Positions 21,868 through 33,125 of a stretch of 64,000 nucleotides of DNA are shown here, piece after piece (the first letter of the stretch is position 1; each line of letters begins with the position of its first letter). Below the pieces are notes generated by a model. It had not been told where the DNA came from. It searched no databases and saw only the letters and a list, made by a program, of their open reading frames with translations. The position numbers were made by a program, and so were the translations under genes. This stretch comes from Lithobates sylvaticus (Eukaryota; Chordata; Amphibia; Anura; Ranidae), in contig CM053033.1 in assembly GCA_028564925.1 (NCBI GenBank), positions 84,613,468 to 84,677,467 of the forward strand, in the 5' to 3' direction.

Positions 21868-23755
21868 GTGAGAAATCTGGGACTTAATAGGGTAGAGTTC
21901 TTTTATCATTTGGTATAAACTTGGGAAAAGAGGAGGGCAGTGCTGCACAACCCGAGTAATATCAGAAAAAAAGGGAATTGTCCCACTAGGTGGGATTTTC
22001 TAGGCAGCAACAGGGTGAGGAAATGATGACAATAATTAAAAATTAAATAAACTTTAATGGGACATACTCTCAAATGGTAACACCGTTTGAGAATATGTCC
22101 CATTAAAGTTTATTTAATTTTGTTCTTTTTTTTTTTTTTTGATAAAATCATACCTGAAAGCCAAACATAATATAAACCTGTGTTTTTCCCATGTAGGCTA
22201 AAGCAGAGGTTTCTCTTCAATGCTCAACCTTCACTCTGTCTTCCCTATACTCACTTCTCATAAGCCGCTCCATATGTTGGCTCAGCAAGTCCGCTATAAG
22301 CTTCACGTTGGACTGGGCTAAAGTCTGTTCCCTCACCCTATGTGACAGCTCTCAGGCCTGGCAATTGACTGCTCAGACAACCCATTCTGCATGGAAGAAG
22401 ACTGTCCATAGTCCTGTTTAATCTCATAAAAACATATGCCACATTGCTTGAATTCATTGGATTTGTTATTTTGGTCAGGCAGGTGAAGACAGCAGTAGTA
22501 ATGAAGTGTGCATAAACCAAGAACAAACAAAGTTCAAGTTGATTTTTAGTAAAGAAGTAACTTACTTAATTGCCCACTCTCCTTTATGCAGCCTGCTATG
22601 TTAAATGCCTACCTTCCTTGCTGTTTCAGGGATCTCCACTATGTGGCCTTACTCAGCGTCACGCAACCTTTCTAATTTTTACCTGGTCTTCAAGGTTCAC
22701 ACCCCTGCCGCAGTGTTCCATTCCTGTGTCTAAACTGTATTCAGCCATCCGTGGTGTGTGCACACTATAGAGTGAATGCTTTTGGTAGGCAGGCTGTGTT
22801 GCACCAAGCAGAAACAGGAAGAATGGCAAGTATTAAAGCAGGCTGCACACAGAAGGGTTTGGTATTTAGGTATAGTACAAGCTCCCTAAAAGTAAACTTG
22901 TACTTTAAGTGAACCTGTTGGTTTATCCTGCATGAGCAAATCACACGTTGACGTTAATCATCCAAGAAGATCTTCATTGAGAAGCAGGTAGAATTGGCAT
23001 TCCCCAACAATGATGTTGCTTCACATTGTTGAACTGGATTAATGGTTCTCAACGACCAGGCCTCAGCTTCTCGCCTTCCAGGCAAGGTACTGGCAAAGTC
23101 TTAGCTGTGAGAAATGACAGCTGAAATTAATGAAACAGCCACAGATCCTCAGTTCACTGAGTGTATTGTGTAGACGCAACCTGTAACCAGCCAAATACTG
23201 AGAAGTTTTAGCCATCTGCTGATATAGGATATGGAAAGTCTTGGAAAAGTACACAAGGCCCTGGTCTTCCTAAGGTTGAGGTCAATTGAATTGGTTCATA
23301 CACTTATATACACAAGATTTTTCAGGGTTTTGATAGAATTATTATAGTCACCCACCCTCTGTTGGATTATAGTTGGTCTGTAGCTCAACACAACAGGGGA
23401 TTATTCTATAGTTATCCCAGACTGAAAACAGAATTTTTAAACGTGTAAAGAGTGACCTGTTAAAGGACCTCACTGAGATTATTGCAGTAGACCAGCTTTG
23501 ACCTGTTCTAATGTGTGCAAAATTTTATTTTGACTCTTTAAGTAAATATGGACATTACTATTGCTGACTTGTTTTTAAAGTTCGTAACCCTAGGTCATTC
23601 CTAACTCTGAATTTACTACATAGGGTGCCCCCAACGTAAAAAAAAATGTTTGCAGCCGGTGAAATCAGATAGTCTGAACTCCATCCTGTTTTCTTTTAAG
23701 AACCCATCATCAGTGGGTGCTCACCTATAATGGACATGCACTCTTTGTTTTGCAG
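21868..23755. other. Intron e-f
   Basis: It contains the strong hairpin at 22041-22119, a T tract at about 22127-22141 and a stretch near 23060-23260 with the look of constrained non-coding DNA. Other parts are unassigned and non-coding. Confidence 0.55.
22041..22119. repeat. 34-bp-arm hairpin
   Basis: 22041-22074 pairs with 22086-22119 at 33 of 34 positions around an 11-base loop (TGGTAACACCG). Arms are AT-rich with the core ACTTTAATGGGACATA. It may be the whole or the centre of a small foldback element. Confidence 0.95.
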
Positions 23756-23899
23756 CTGAGCCGCTGTGTGAGAGAGGTGGTGAAGCACGAAGTGATGAGA
23801 CCATCAAACAAGGTTCGGCACTTGGTGTTGTGTGAAGACCACCGGGGGAAGATGGTCAAACACCAGTGTTGCCCTGGGTGTGGCTATTTCTGCACTGCC
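23756..23899 (+). CDS. ehmt1: ehmt1 coding exon f: cysteine-rich core
   Basis: 144 bases, phase 0 to 0, between TTTTGCAG and GTAAGT. It encodes [40 protein letters not shown] and GCGYFCTA. Human EHMT1 reads [20 protein letters not shown] then [14 protein letters not shown] at this place, nearly identical. The Cys/His pattern (C-x2-H, H-x-CC-x2-C-x3-F-C) is a zinc-binding set characteristic of EHMT1/2 and separate from the pre-SET zinc cluster. RPSNK and the LCEDHRG wording favour EHMT1 over EHMT2. The length is divisible by three. Confidence 0.98.
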
Positions 23900-24548
23900 G
23901 TAAGTTCCTGTCCCAGTCAGCTGAAAGATCTAATAGTAGAGTAATTCTTGCCCTCTCTGGCACTGGATTATGTGTTTTTTGTTTTATTTTTTTCATGGTG
24001 TTTTACTGAAAGCATCTGTAAGCCCAATTTGAGACATTTTTGTATGCAAACTCTAAGAATGCGCTTCTTTTACCTACTGTCTTTTTGATCTGTTAAATGC
24101 CATTGAATACATTTTATTATATCTAAATATCGTGTGACATAAAACATTTCAACTGCCACGATTTCTTCAGGGCCTTAGCTTTTATAAAGTATATAATTTA
24201 TTAGGGTTCTAAGTAATTTTCTAACATAAAATACTGATTTGAACCTGTGTGAAAAATTTTGCCCCGAACATGAAGTGGTTAACGCAAACCTTTCAAGTTA
24301 CCCTGCATAGGCAAAGAAAAGGTTAATTTGGAGGTAGGAAGAATCCAAAAATTCTCCATAAAGATTTTGAGTTCATCATGAACTTCTGAGACTCTGAAGC
24401 AGAGAATGATGTCTAATAGCTTTTTACATTTGTGTACCTAAACATGTGCTTTTAATGTGTTTAGCTCATTGTTGACAAAAAAAGGTGGATTTATATGAAA
24501 GGCAAGGTCCACATGGATCTTTTTTTAAACTGTTCTGTTTTTTCATAG

Positions 24549-24778
24549 GGCACGTTCATGGAGTGCCAACCAGAAACCAGCATTTCCCACCGCTTCCACA
24601 AAGCTTGTGCCACTCAAGTTAACAACGCCAGCTACTGCCCACACTGTGGCGAGGACGTTTCAAAGGCCATAGAGGTTACCATTGCAAAAGCAGACACCAC
24701 CTCAACAGTGTCCACTATAGCCTACGAGCCAGAAACGGAGGCCCTGGCTGAAGGACAAGCTGACACAACAACAGAGAG
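24549..24778 (+). CDS. ehmt1: ehmt1 coding exon g: end of cysteine-rich region and linker
   Basis: 230 bases, phase 0 to 2, between TTCATAG and the GTGATC donor. It encodes [54 protein letters not shown] and then a more divergent tail ending GQADTTTE. Human EHMT1 is recalled as [20 protein letters not shown] ... [24 protein letters not shown]-x2-C and YCPHCGE finish the zinc-binding cysteine-rich domain. The tail is a flexible linker. The donor (AG/GTGATC) is weaker than its neighbours, but the joined codon AG+T gives Ser, which keeps the TTTxS pattern of the family. Confidence 0.97.
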
Positions 24779-24854
24779 GTGATCTTTGTTTAAGGCAACC
24801 TTTAAACTTTTTTATTTTGGTTATTCATTGTTTTGGGATAGATGCATACGTGTA

Positions 24855-24935
<81 letters not shown>

Positions 24936-25639
24936 ATGCTCTGGGCGTAGTAGTTAAACATGCTCATGGGAGAGGTAAGTCCTCAAAGACGTCTCGCAGT
25001 TTTATCCACATACTGGATAGTGCACTCATGTTATTAGATACACCACAAACTTTAGTTGGCAGGTCACCAGCTGTTTGATGTTAAAAGAGAAGCCATTGGA
25101 GCATGGGATGATAATATGGGGATCACCCAGATACCTCCTACTCGCACACCTAAACATGGCTGTGGCGTGTACCATGTGTGGGTGGACTTCTTAGAAACTG
25201 ACTAGGTGAGACCATATTACCAATTTTCTGTGCTTTTCTAGCTACGAACGTGACCCCTCATTTCAGTCTTGTCCTATATCCAGGATCTCTATATAAAATG
25301 GGGAGATACTTGGAGGAGATAAGTTTTACACTATAAAATTGTGGGCCATAGCGTTTAGAAAACACAGGGGACACTGGATCAATGTTAGGTTAGACCTGTG
25401 GTCTTTCATGTTCCATTTGTTGCGAGAATGATGTTTCAAGAGATTTGCTCTTGAAATGCCTGTCAAAGGCATGTGCTTTTTTAAGTAATTTTTTTTTCCA
25501 TAGGCGCCTGCAAAACATTACACCCACAATTAGTCAAATAATGGTGTACTAAACGTGTAAAGACTCAAAATTGGGGAGGCTCTGGGGGTGGGAAGCCTTC
25601 AAATAAAATGCTTAAATACAGTACACATTATCCACCCAA
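24779..25639. other. Intron g-h, first part with a (TA)n tract
   Basis: A long (TA)n microsatellite occupies 24860-24932, about 80 bases inside the intron. The rest (24933-25639) is non-coding and unassigned. Confidence 0.7.
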
Positions 25640-25768
25640 CATATTAAAAGACAACCACTCTGTCTGTGTAGATCCATCAGGATTTGTATCTACCCAGGGT
25701 TTAAACCCCTTTTTAAGCTTTTTGTTTTTACACTGTCCCCCCTCCTTTTTTTTTCCGTTTGCACTGTT

Positions 25769-25810
25769 ATTACTGTCACAAGGAATGTAAACATCCCTTG
25801 TGACAGTAAT
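25769..25810. repeat. Hairpin with conserved 12-base loop (copy 2)
   Basis: Perfect 15-bp stem ATTACTGTCACAAGG / CCTTGTGACAGTAAT around the loop AATGTAAACATC. Against copy 1 (4636-4677), three stem positions differ and all three partners differ to match. Confidence 0.9.
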
Positions 25811-26152
25811 AGACAGCACAGGTACTTATTATGGAGGGATCTGGGGTCTATAAGTCTCCAAACCCCTCCTCTGCACTTCAAAGTATTCAAAACGTCAAGA
25901 TCAGCGTTTTTAAATACAGTACTTTTTATTTTTGAAAACGTAACCACTTCAGCCCCAGAAGAATTTACCCCCTTCCTGACCTGGCCATTTTTTGCGATAC
26001 GGCACTGCGTTGCTTTAACTGACAATTGCACGGTTGTGTGACGTTGTACCCAAACAAAATTGATGTCTCCTTTCCCTCACAAATAGAGCTTTCTTTTGGT
26101 GGTATTTGATCACCTCCTGCAGTTTTTATTTTTTGCGCTATAAACCAAAAAA

Positions 26153-26224
26153 GCGCTCGCTCGGCCTTTTCCGGCGGCGCTCGCTCGGCCTTTTCCGGCG
26201 GCGCTCGCTCGGCCTTTTCCGGCG
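26153..26224. repeat. Three exact 24-bp GC-rich tandem units
   Basis: 26153-26176, 26177-26200 and 26201-26224 are identical units starting GCGCTCGCTCGGCC and ending CTTTTCCGGCG. A degenerate fourth unit follows to about 26245. The block replaces AT-rich sequence present at the same place in the copy at 57020-58024. Confidence 0.95.
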
Positions 26225-27130
26225 CTCGCTCGCTCGATCTTTTCCTCAATTTAGGCCGATATGTATTCGTCTACATATTTTTGGTAAAAAAAATTGCAAT
26301 AAGCTTATATTGATTGGTTTGCACAAAAATTATAGTGTCTACAAAATAAGGGATATATTTTTTACTAGTAATGACGGTGATCGGCAATTATCGTGACTGC
26401 GACATTGTGGCAGACAGATCGGATACTTTTTTGGGACCAGTGACATTTATACAGCAATCAGAGCTAAAAATAGCCATTGATAACTGTATAAATGGTAAGG
26501 GTTTAACACTAGGGGGCGATCAAGGGGTTAACTATTCCCTCTGTGTGTTCTAACTGGGGGGTGGGGGGGGTGGGACTGACTAGGGGAGGAGACCGATCGG
26601 TGTTCCTACTTGGTAAGAGCACATGATCTGTTTCTGAGAGAACCGGGATTTGTGTGTTTACACACGCAGGGGGGGGGGGTGTCCCCTCCTGCCGCTTGTA
26701 ATAACAGCCAAGCGGCTTTTTATTAAGAGAAAACTAACCGTCCGCTTTAAAGAACGGTATCTGGATGATGCCTGCAGCTGCAAGCATCACCCTGGTACAA
26801 TCCCTTGAAGCAATATTGGTAACATCAGTAAGTTTGTGACCGATACCGATGCTCAAAAAATAAAACAAACATTAAAAAAGTAAGGGCAGACGTAGACAGA
26901 TTGAAATTTGGCTGGTTTACCAGAACCCGCAAAATTTCTATCCATCCATGGGCAGGCTGGTTGGATCTATGGATCTGCTTCAGTACAACTTCCCTGTTGG
27001 GCTTTTTTCATGCGATTACTGCCGGCAGCTATGGCCGCTGGCAGTGATCGTGTACTGACAGCCGGAAAACCACCTGCTGCCAGAATACAATAGCACAGCG
27101 GGAAGGATTCCCCATTAACATTTTTTTTAT

Positions 27131-27602
27131 TTTTATTTTTTTGATCCGTGGTTGAAGGGAAGCAAATTGTATAATGGCTGGCCTACATAAAAGTCTCATG
27201 AAACATTACTTTCAGGTAAGCAGTGTATTCACTGAAGCTACACTAGGGCTTGCCTATAAAGTGCTGCAAGGTTTTGATTAAACGGATAAGCGATATATTC
27301 TAATTAAAAAAAAAAAAAAAAAGCAAAAACTAAAATTTACACTGTCCTAAGCTTGCAAGCTTGGAAAAATTGAAGGAGTCAGGCAGAAAAGTGTCAATAA
27401 ATTGTACCTGCGTCCAGTCAGATGCAGTGGGAGATTTGTGCACCTGCATTATTTACTGTGAATGGGGGAATTTGTGTTATTGTTTTTGTTCAGCCTGCAC
27501 TCTGAATAAAGCAAAATCTGTGTATGGCTAGCTTGTGTTCTGTAAGAAGCCCTACACATGTCTGCACTTAGCCCTAATGTGGTGTTGTCTTATTTTCACT
27601 AG
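27131..27602. other. Intron g-h, last part
   Basis: Non-coding, with an A17 tract near 27306-27322. It ends in the TTTTCACTAG acceptor of exon h. Confidence 0.6.
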
Positions 27603-27767
27603 TGATGTTTCAGCACAGAAAGCTGTGGAAGAGTCGAAGACAGAGGCCACACCTCCTCAGACCTGTGAGACTGCTGAACCACCTAACGCAGGGAAATCAC
27701 CAATCCTGTCTCAGGGACACGTGAAAGAGACCCTGGAAAGTGCTCTACTTGCTTTGGACTCAGAAAA
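27603..27767 (+). CDS. ehmt1: ehmt1 coding exon h: linker up to the ankyrin domain
   Basis: 165 bases, phase 2 to 2, between TTTCACTAG and GTGAGT. Joined to its neighbours it encodes [56 protein letters not shown]. The last part matches human [20 protein letters not shown] closely, while the first two thirds are a divergent acidic/proline linker as in other EHMT1 proteins. [15 protein letters not shown] leads directly into the ankyrin domain. The exon length is divisible by three, so skipping would preserve the frame and shorten the linker only. Confidence 0.95.
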
Positions 27768-28209
27768 GTGAGTTGGCGGGTTGTGAGTAAATTGTGATGA
27801 TACTTTAATCCTTGTTCATAAATTAAAGTACTTTCAGTTTTTGTCAATATCTCTTACTCTATGAGGTCACTCACAGCACTTTAGTAACTACTGTCCTTAA
27901 TGCTGGTTCACTCCAGATGCAGTGCATTCCAGTGCAGTCAACAAATTTAGAACATGTTGCATTATTTCTATATGAAAAGCAACTGGAACAAAGCAAAACG
28001 CATCAAAAAAGCACCGGAATACACATGTCCTTAATTGAGATGGAAAAAATAGTAAAATGTAAAATGCACTGGAATGCATCAAAAACTCACATGCTGCGTA
28101 GCTCTCTATACGATTCTACCATATTCTCAATGGTTCCAATGGGGATCAGGAGACTGGTTTTATCCAGATCCATTCCTACAGCTACCATTGCTCAGATGAA
28201 TGGTGTCTG
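27768..28209. other. Intron h-i, first part
   Basis: Non-coding. 27896-28100 has repeated TGCATTCCAGTGC / GCACTGGAATGCAT words that form an imperfect foldback and is probably a degraded MITE. Confidence 0.5.
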
Positions 28210-30500
28210 AACGTTTTTAGTGGATGAAGAGGAAACAATGCTGGGACAGCCTGTAATGTTCCCAGTCGGAACTGAACCGTGTTTTCTGATGGGGGGGCTT
28301 TACAGGTCCAGGGCAGCAAACCCCAGCTGGGGGGGATCAAGTCCCTGAAGGCCCTGTTTGATGGGTGAGGATCCCCCTCCCCCCCATTTTAAATGGGCCC
28401 CTGGAGCCAGACTGCCCATGGGGTTTCCCTGATGTTTTCACCCAAATAGCCACCCTTTTCCCCCTTCTTGGGGTTTTTTTTGGGGAGTAGTGGCTGGGGC
28501 TGGTAAGTAGTGTGCTGCTTGTGCTCATGTAGTCTGGTGGGGGCTCAGCTGCACTGGTCTGTACTGCTCCCCCTTTGAGTTTTCCTTTAATATTTGATTT
28601 ATTGACTATTTGTTTTATTGACTATTTGCTTCTTTTGCCCCTCTGCTTGGTGCTCCTCCTTGGTCCTCCGTCTTGTTTTTTCTGTGTTTTATTGGGTGCC
28701 ATGTTGCTGGCGAATTTGCACTTCCATGGGGGATTATTTGTTTAGGTTTTACCTGGATAAGTATTTCCAGAAAATTGCGGAGGTCTCCCTGTAAGGGTTC
28801 AGTGAGACCATGCTACGGCCATAGCATTCATAAATCTTTAAGGAGCCACCAGAGGTTGGGAGGCCCTGGAATAAGTGGCTCTCATCCTGTCTTGGGCAGA
28901 GCTTCATCCCAGGAGTGGAAAACTGGCGGAGTGGGGAGTGAGCTCTTCACCCAGAGGTGTTTGAAGAGATCTGCACCTTCTAGCATCCAGGTTCAATGCG
29001 AAAGTGGACAGGCTTTTTCCTGGGACCAGTGATGCTCTATTGACACCATGGGTCCAGTTCTCCCTGATTTATGCCTTCTGCCTGCTACAGAATCAGAATA
29101 CTGGTGATTCTGACTGTCCCAATTTGGCCCTGGGGAATGTGGTATTCTGACCTTGTGCCCATGTCAGTGGACAGTCCTTAAGTCCTTTCAGATTGTCTCC
29201 ACATGTTGCAAGGTCTGATTTTCGGTCCTTTGCAGTCACTGTTTTTTAACGGGTATGCCTGTTGAAGTCAGAGTCTTGGCAGACATGGGAGTCTTTGATT
29301 CTGTTGAAGAAATCTTCAAGGTAGAAGAGGTATGGGGCTAGGGATTTACTTCCCCCACAAGTATGTTGTGGGCTGTGTCCTGTTTTTTCTCCAAACAAGG
29401 TTGATAAGTGAGTGATCTTGAGTGCGATCAAGGGTCAGATTTCGGCACTGGCAGTTTTTTATTTAAAGGTCGATTGCTCCTCATTCCATAGTGTGCGCCT
29501 TTGTACAGATTGTTGCGTGTATTGCTCCTCCGGTCAGACTGCCTTTGACCCCATAGGATCTCAAACTGGTGCCTTCTGTTTTACAAAACTGAGCCCATTT
29601 GAGACCTTCTCTTAGTTTTTGTCGCAGAAGGTTGCGTTTCTGGTTGCCATCGTTTCAGCTGCTAGGATTTGGAACTGGCAGGGGAGCCATTTCTGGTACT
29701 CCATGACAATGTGGCTCTTTGACATCAGCACTCTTTTGCCTAGGGTGGTTTCAGACTTTTTTTTTTTTTTATCTCAACCAGGATATTGTATTGCCTTCTT
29801 TTTGTCCTAAGCATCAGATACCAGGGGACAAGGTTATCCACATTTTGGATGTGGTTCGTGCCATCAGTATATTTACCTGAAGTTGCCACAATTTGGCAAT
29901 CCAATTCTCTTTAAGCTTCCTGAGGGCCTAAAGAAGAATCGCACCGCTTCCAACTCTACTATCTCGTATTGGATTCATCAGCTTATGACTTAAACTTATG
30001 ATTTACAAGGAAAGGTTCAACCTTTTTTGCTGGTGGCCCCTTTAATCAGAAGTGTAGGGGCCTCCTGGGCGATCTGTCATTAAGCTTCAATAGCTCAAGT
30101 TTGCATCTGGTCTTTGATTTATACTTTTACAAAGTTTTACCATGTGGATCTTGGAGCTGATGAGGATGCTACCTTTGTTTGCAGTGTTTTACAGACTGTC
30201 TCATGAAGTTTCTTTGGGGGCCTGTGGCTGTGTTGCCTTTTCCTTATGTTTAAATGCTTTGGGATATCCCTGTTTTGTAAGGATTAATGATAAGCTCTGT
30301 CCCGTAATGTTCAATAAAGAAAATGTGATTTTTGGCTTACTTGTAATATCCATTTCTTGGATTACATCACGGGACACGAGATCCCACTTCTTTGTATTGG
30401 GGTTTATGGCTTGCTACAAAACTGAAACCCTTCTTACAGGGAAGAGGTTATGCCTGGGGGGGAGGACTTCCTGTTGTTTTTTGCTATCATCCAGTCACCT
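28210..30500 (+). mobile_element. DIRS retrotransposon fossil B (tyrosine-recombinase part and 3' end)
   Basis: Plus-strand remains of a DIRS-type element. The part with tyrosine-recombinase resemblance covers about 29260-30170, and terminal non-coding sequence with the CATCACGGGACACGAGA word follows at about 30300-30400. The left limit is uncertain. The copy is old, with many breaks, and no usable open frame remains. Confidence 0.65.
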
Positions 30501-30604
30501 GTAGGTGGCGCATAGCCCTGTTTGTATGTATTAAAGCTGTATTAAACTCCAAAACAAACATTTTATGATATTGCAGCTTATCGGTTCTTAGATGTGATGG
30601 CTAC

Positions 30605-31422
30605 TGTGTTTCCCCGAAAATAAGACCAGGTCTTCTATTAATTTTGGCTACAAAAATCACACTAAGGCTTATTTTCAGGGGATGTCTAATATTGAATAAT
30701 CTACATTTATTCAAATACAATCATGTCATCTTCTGGTAAAAAAAAATCCTTATCCTTTAAAGCATGATAGACAGCACAATGATTGTGCTGTGTCGTTTAC
30801 CCCTCTCTCTAGTCTAAAAAACCTAGAATAAAACAATAAAATGTTTTTTAAAAAGTTCCTGTCAACTCAAGAGTCAGCATTTGACATTCTGTAATCCCAA
30901 AAATAAACTTTGGTTAAAGTCCTTGTAAAATTATTTAATCTGTATAATGTGCAGTGTGTCCCCTTTTTGTAACTTGTAACTTTTGTAAATTGTGGAATAA
31001 ACAGCGCTGCTGGGCGCTCACGTGACACGCTGGAGCTCTTCTTCCCCGTTTCGAATACTGCAGAGATCCCCATTGACGTCAGCCCCACTCTGAGTGCTGC
31101 AGAGGGAGGGGCCACTGACATTAGCCAGGATGAGAGGGGAAGGTCTCCAGTGGGTCACGTGAGAGCCCAGCCACGCTGTAAATAAGGTATTTTCCACAAT
31201 TAAGTTGCAAAAGGAGACACAATGCACATTATATAATCTTTTTACGAAACAGATTATTTCAACCAAGGCTTATTTTCAGGGTAGGGCTTATATTCTGTTG
31301 AAAATTAACCAATTCAACTTGCCGAAACACCAAGTGAAAATAAAGGAAAGAGAGCCCAAAAATAAGCTTCCCCGTAAGACCTAGCATTATTTTCGGGTAT
31401 GGCTTATTTTCGGGGAACATTG
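30605..31422. mobile_element. 818-bp DNA element with 'TTCCCCGAAAATAAG' ends and TAC target duplication
   Basis: Left end TGTTTCCCCGAAAATAAGAC and right end CTTATTTTCGGGGAAC are inverted repeats. TAC occurs on both sides (30602-30604, 31423-31425). Removing the element restores the sequence GGCTACATT seen uninterrupted in the related repeat at about 50120. Secondary inverted words (AAGGCTTATTTTCAGGG at 30664 and 31266) lie inside. The GTTCCCCGAAAATAAG family is widespread in frogs and reptiles; I do not assign its superfamily. No transposase seen. Confidence 0.8.
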
Positions 31423-31509
31423 TACATTAGCTTTTTTTTTTTTTTTGGCTTTCTTTCCTTTATTTTTACTTGGTGTTTCGGCAAGTAGATCTGTTCATTT
31501 TCAACAGAA
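31294..31509. repeat. 63-bp inverted repeat pair crossing the element border
   Basis: 31294-31356, inside the element, is an inverted copy (about 85% by eye) of 31447-31509 in the flanking host repeat. Shared core: CTTGCCGAAACACCAAGT on one arm and its complement on the other. Confidence 0.9.
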
Positions 31510-32989
31510 CAAGCTGTCCTGCAAATGTAGGAGTTAAAGTGTTGAGACAAACCATTTAACACTGACAGGGGTGCTTACAATGGTCACATTTTATTTTTTA
31601 ATGTGAAACCTTTATCCCAAGAAGAAAACAAAAAACTGTTGTTACTTGTAACTTAACTTCTAAAAAGTGTTAGTTAGATGTTCTAGCAGATTTAGATACA
31701 CTAAACACTCCAACACTCCCCTCTACCCAGACTGACAATGCTGCTGTCCAATGGTGCCTATTCCGTCTTCATCCAGAGTGTAACCTTTCTACTACAGAAA
31801 GTGTGTTACTGGCCAGATCACCAGGTTAACATTAACTGTCCTTTTATTCCCTCCGGGCTTGGAGAGTCCTTGGAGCTACCACTGGTGGCGTAACGACGGT
31901 TCGGTCTTCGTTGTCTACTTGGGGCTCTGTCACCTTTCAATACCTCAAGGATAAATATGATATTCCAGACTGAGAAAAACCACGATCTCCAAATCCATCA
32001 TCTGTTGGAATCCTTGACAAAAAAAAACACGATTGGTCAACAACCATAAAGGCATTTGAAACCAGATGTCGGATGTCCCCATAACCCAAGGCCTTATCTC
32101 TAAACCATTCTAACTCATGTGTCCCATCTTACTACTCCAACTGGGAAAGGGTCTTTGATGCCACGCAAACTTCTGAGACTTGGGAAAAATCTGGGTGAGG
32201 CATTCATCCTGTAATGTAACACTTCTACACAAACCGATAGAAGGCGCCACCAAGTGAGAGCTTATTCTTGTGTCCCATGTTTCTTTGGCCACAAAACCGA
32301 TGATTGCCAAAGCATGGAAGATGCCGATTCTCAACTTTGACAAAGTGAAAAATCGGGTGCACGGTACCCTGGTGAATGAGACGGCGATACTGACACACAT
32401 GATAAATTCCTATATATCTGGCAACCCTGGCTAGATTTACTTCCTATCAATGAAACTGCCTACATGCTTCCTGCAAGTGTAATCTACATGAGGTGTTGAC
32501 ATATCCATAGTGAGCCTCCGGAGCATAGTCTGCCTCCTCTTCCAAAAAAGTTAACCCCTGACCCCCCCCCCCCCCCCCTTTTTTTTTCCCCTCTTCCTTT
32601 TCTCTTACCTTTCCATCTTTTTCCACTGATCCGTGCCACCTCAGTATGGTCTTTATGCCCATGAGTAAGAGCAGTACCTTTTTTTTTTTTTTTTTTTGGT
32701 CCCGCAGATGACTGTACTGTTTTCACTAACTCTAGGGCCCTCAGTTAAAGGGCCTTCTTCAGAAATAAAGTGAGTCACATTTCCAAGAAGGGCTCTGATA
32801 ACAAATCCCGTAATGATTCAACATTGTATGGATCGATGTTTTTTTTTATGCCTCCATCATTGTTTAAAGATAAATATCTGCGGAGGGAAACTAATATTTT
32901 TGGCTATGTAACTCCATTTTTCTTATTTCAGAGAAAATAAGTGAAAGAAAACAGAGGGAAAAAATCCCAAATTAAAAACTAACTTTGTA
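31510..32989. other. Intron h-i, middle part
   Basis: Non-coding and unassigned. A C-rich run (about 32562-32579) followed by a T run, and a T tract at about 32680-32698, are the only distinctive features. Confidence 0.5.
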
Positions 32990-33120
32990 AGCTGCAACAT
33001 ATTACATTTTTGGTTTTGGGTTTATTAGAGCTTTAACCAAGGGGCTCTGTGTCCCATGATGTACTCCAAGAAAAGAAAAGGATTTTACAGATAGACCAAA
33101 AATCCAATTTTTTTTGTCTG
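32990..33120 (-). mobile_element. DIRS terminal fragment
   Basis: Reverse-strand sequence containing the word CATGGGACACAGAGCCCC together with GGAGTACATCATGGG, the same terminal wording seen at about 11640 and 30360. It is a short, non-coding, old fragment. Confidence 0.45.
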
Positions 33121-33125
33121 TCATT

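Larger units (their letters stand above)
25640..27130. mobile_element. Fragmented TTAA-family element
   Basis: TAACCACTTCAGCCCC at 25941 matches the TTAACCACTT terminus, and the following 600 bases match the left part of the intact copy at 57020 (ACAAATAGAGCTTTCTTTTG, TTTTTTGCGCTATAAA, GGCCGATA-GTATTC, TTTTTGGGACCA). The preceding 25640-25900 matches the hairpin region before the minisatellite of the 3198-6595 element. No right terminus was found, so this looks like a rearranged or truncated composite. Confidence 0.6.

Noticed and set aside
26223-26240. GCTC-repeat resembling a parvovirus Rep-binding site
   Set aside because: It is the degenerate edge of the local 24-bp tandem block; no other parvovirus-like feature is near.
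32447-32726. Minus-strand lysine/glycine-rich open frames
   Set aside because: They arise from the C-rich and T-rich simple tracts at 32562-32600 and 32680-32698.
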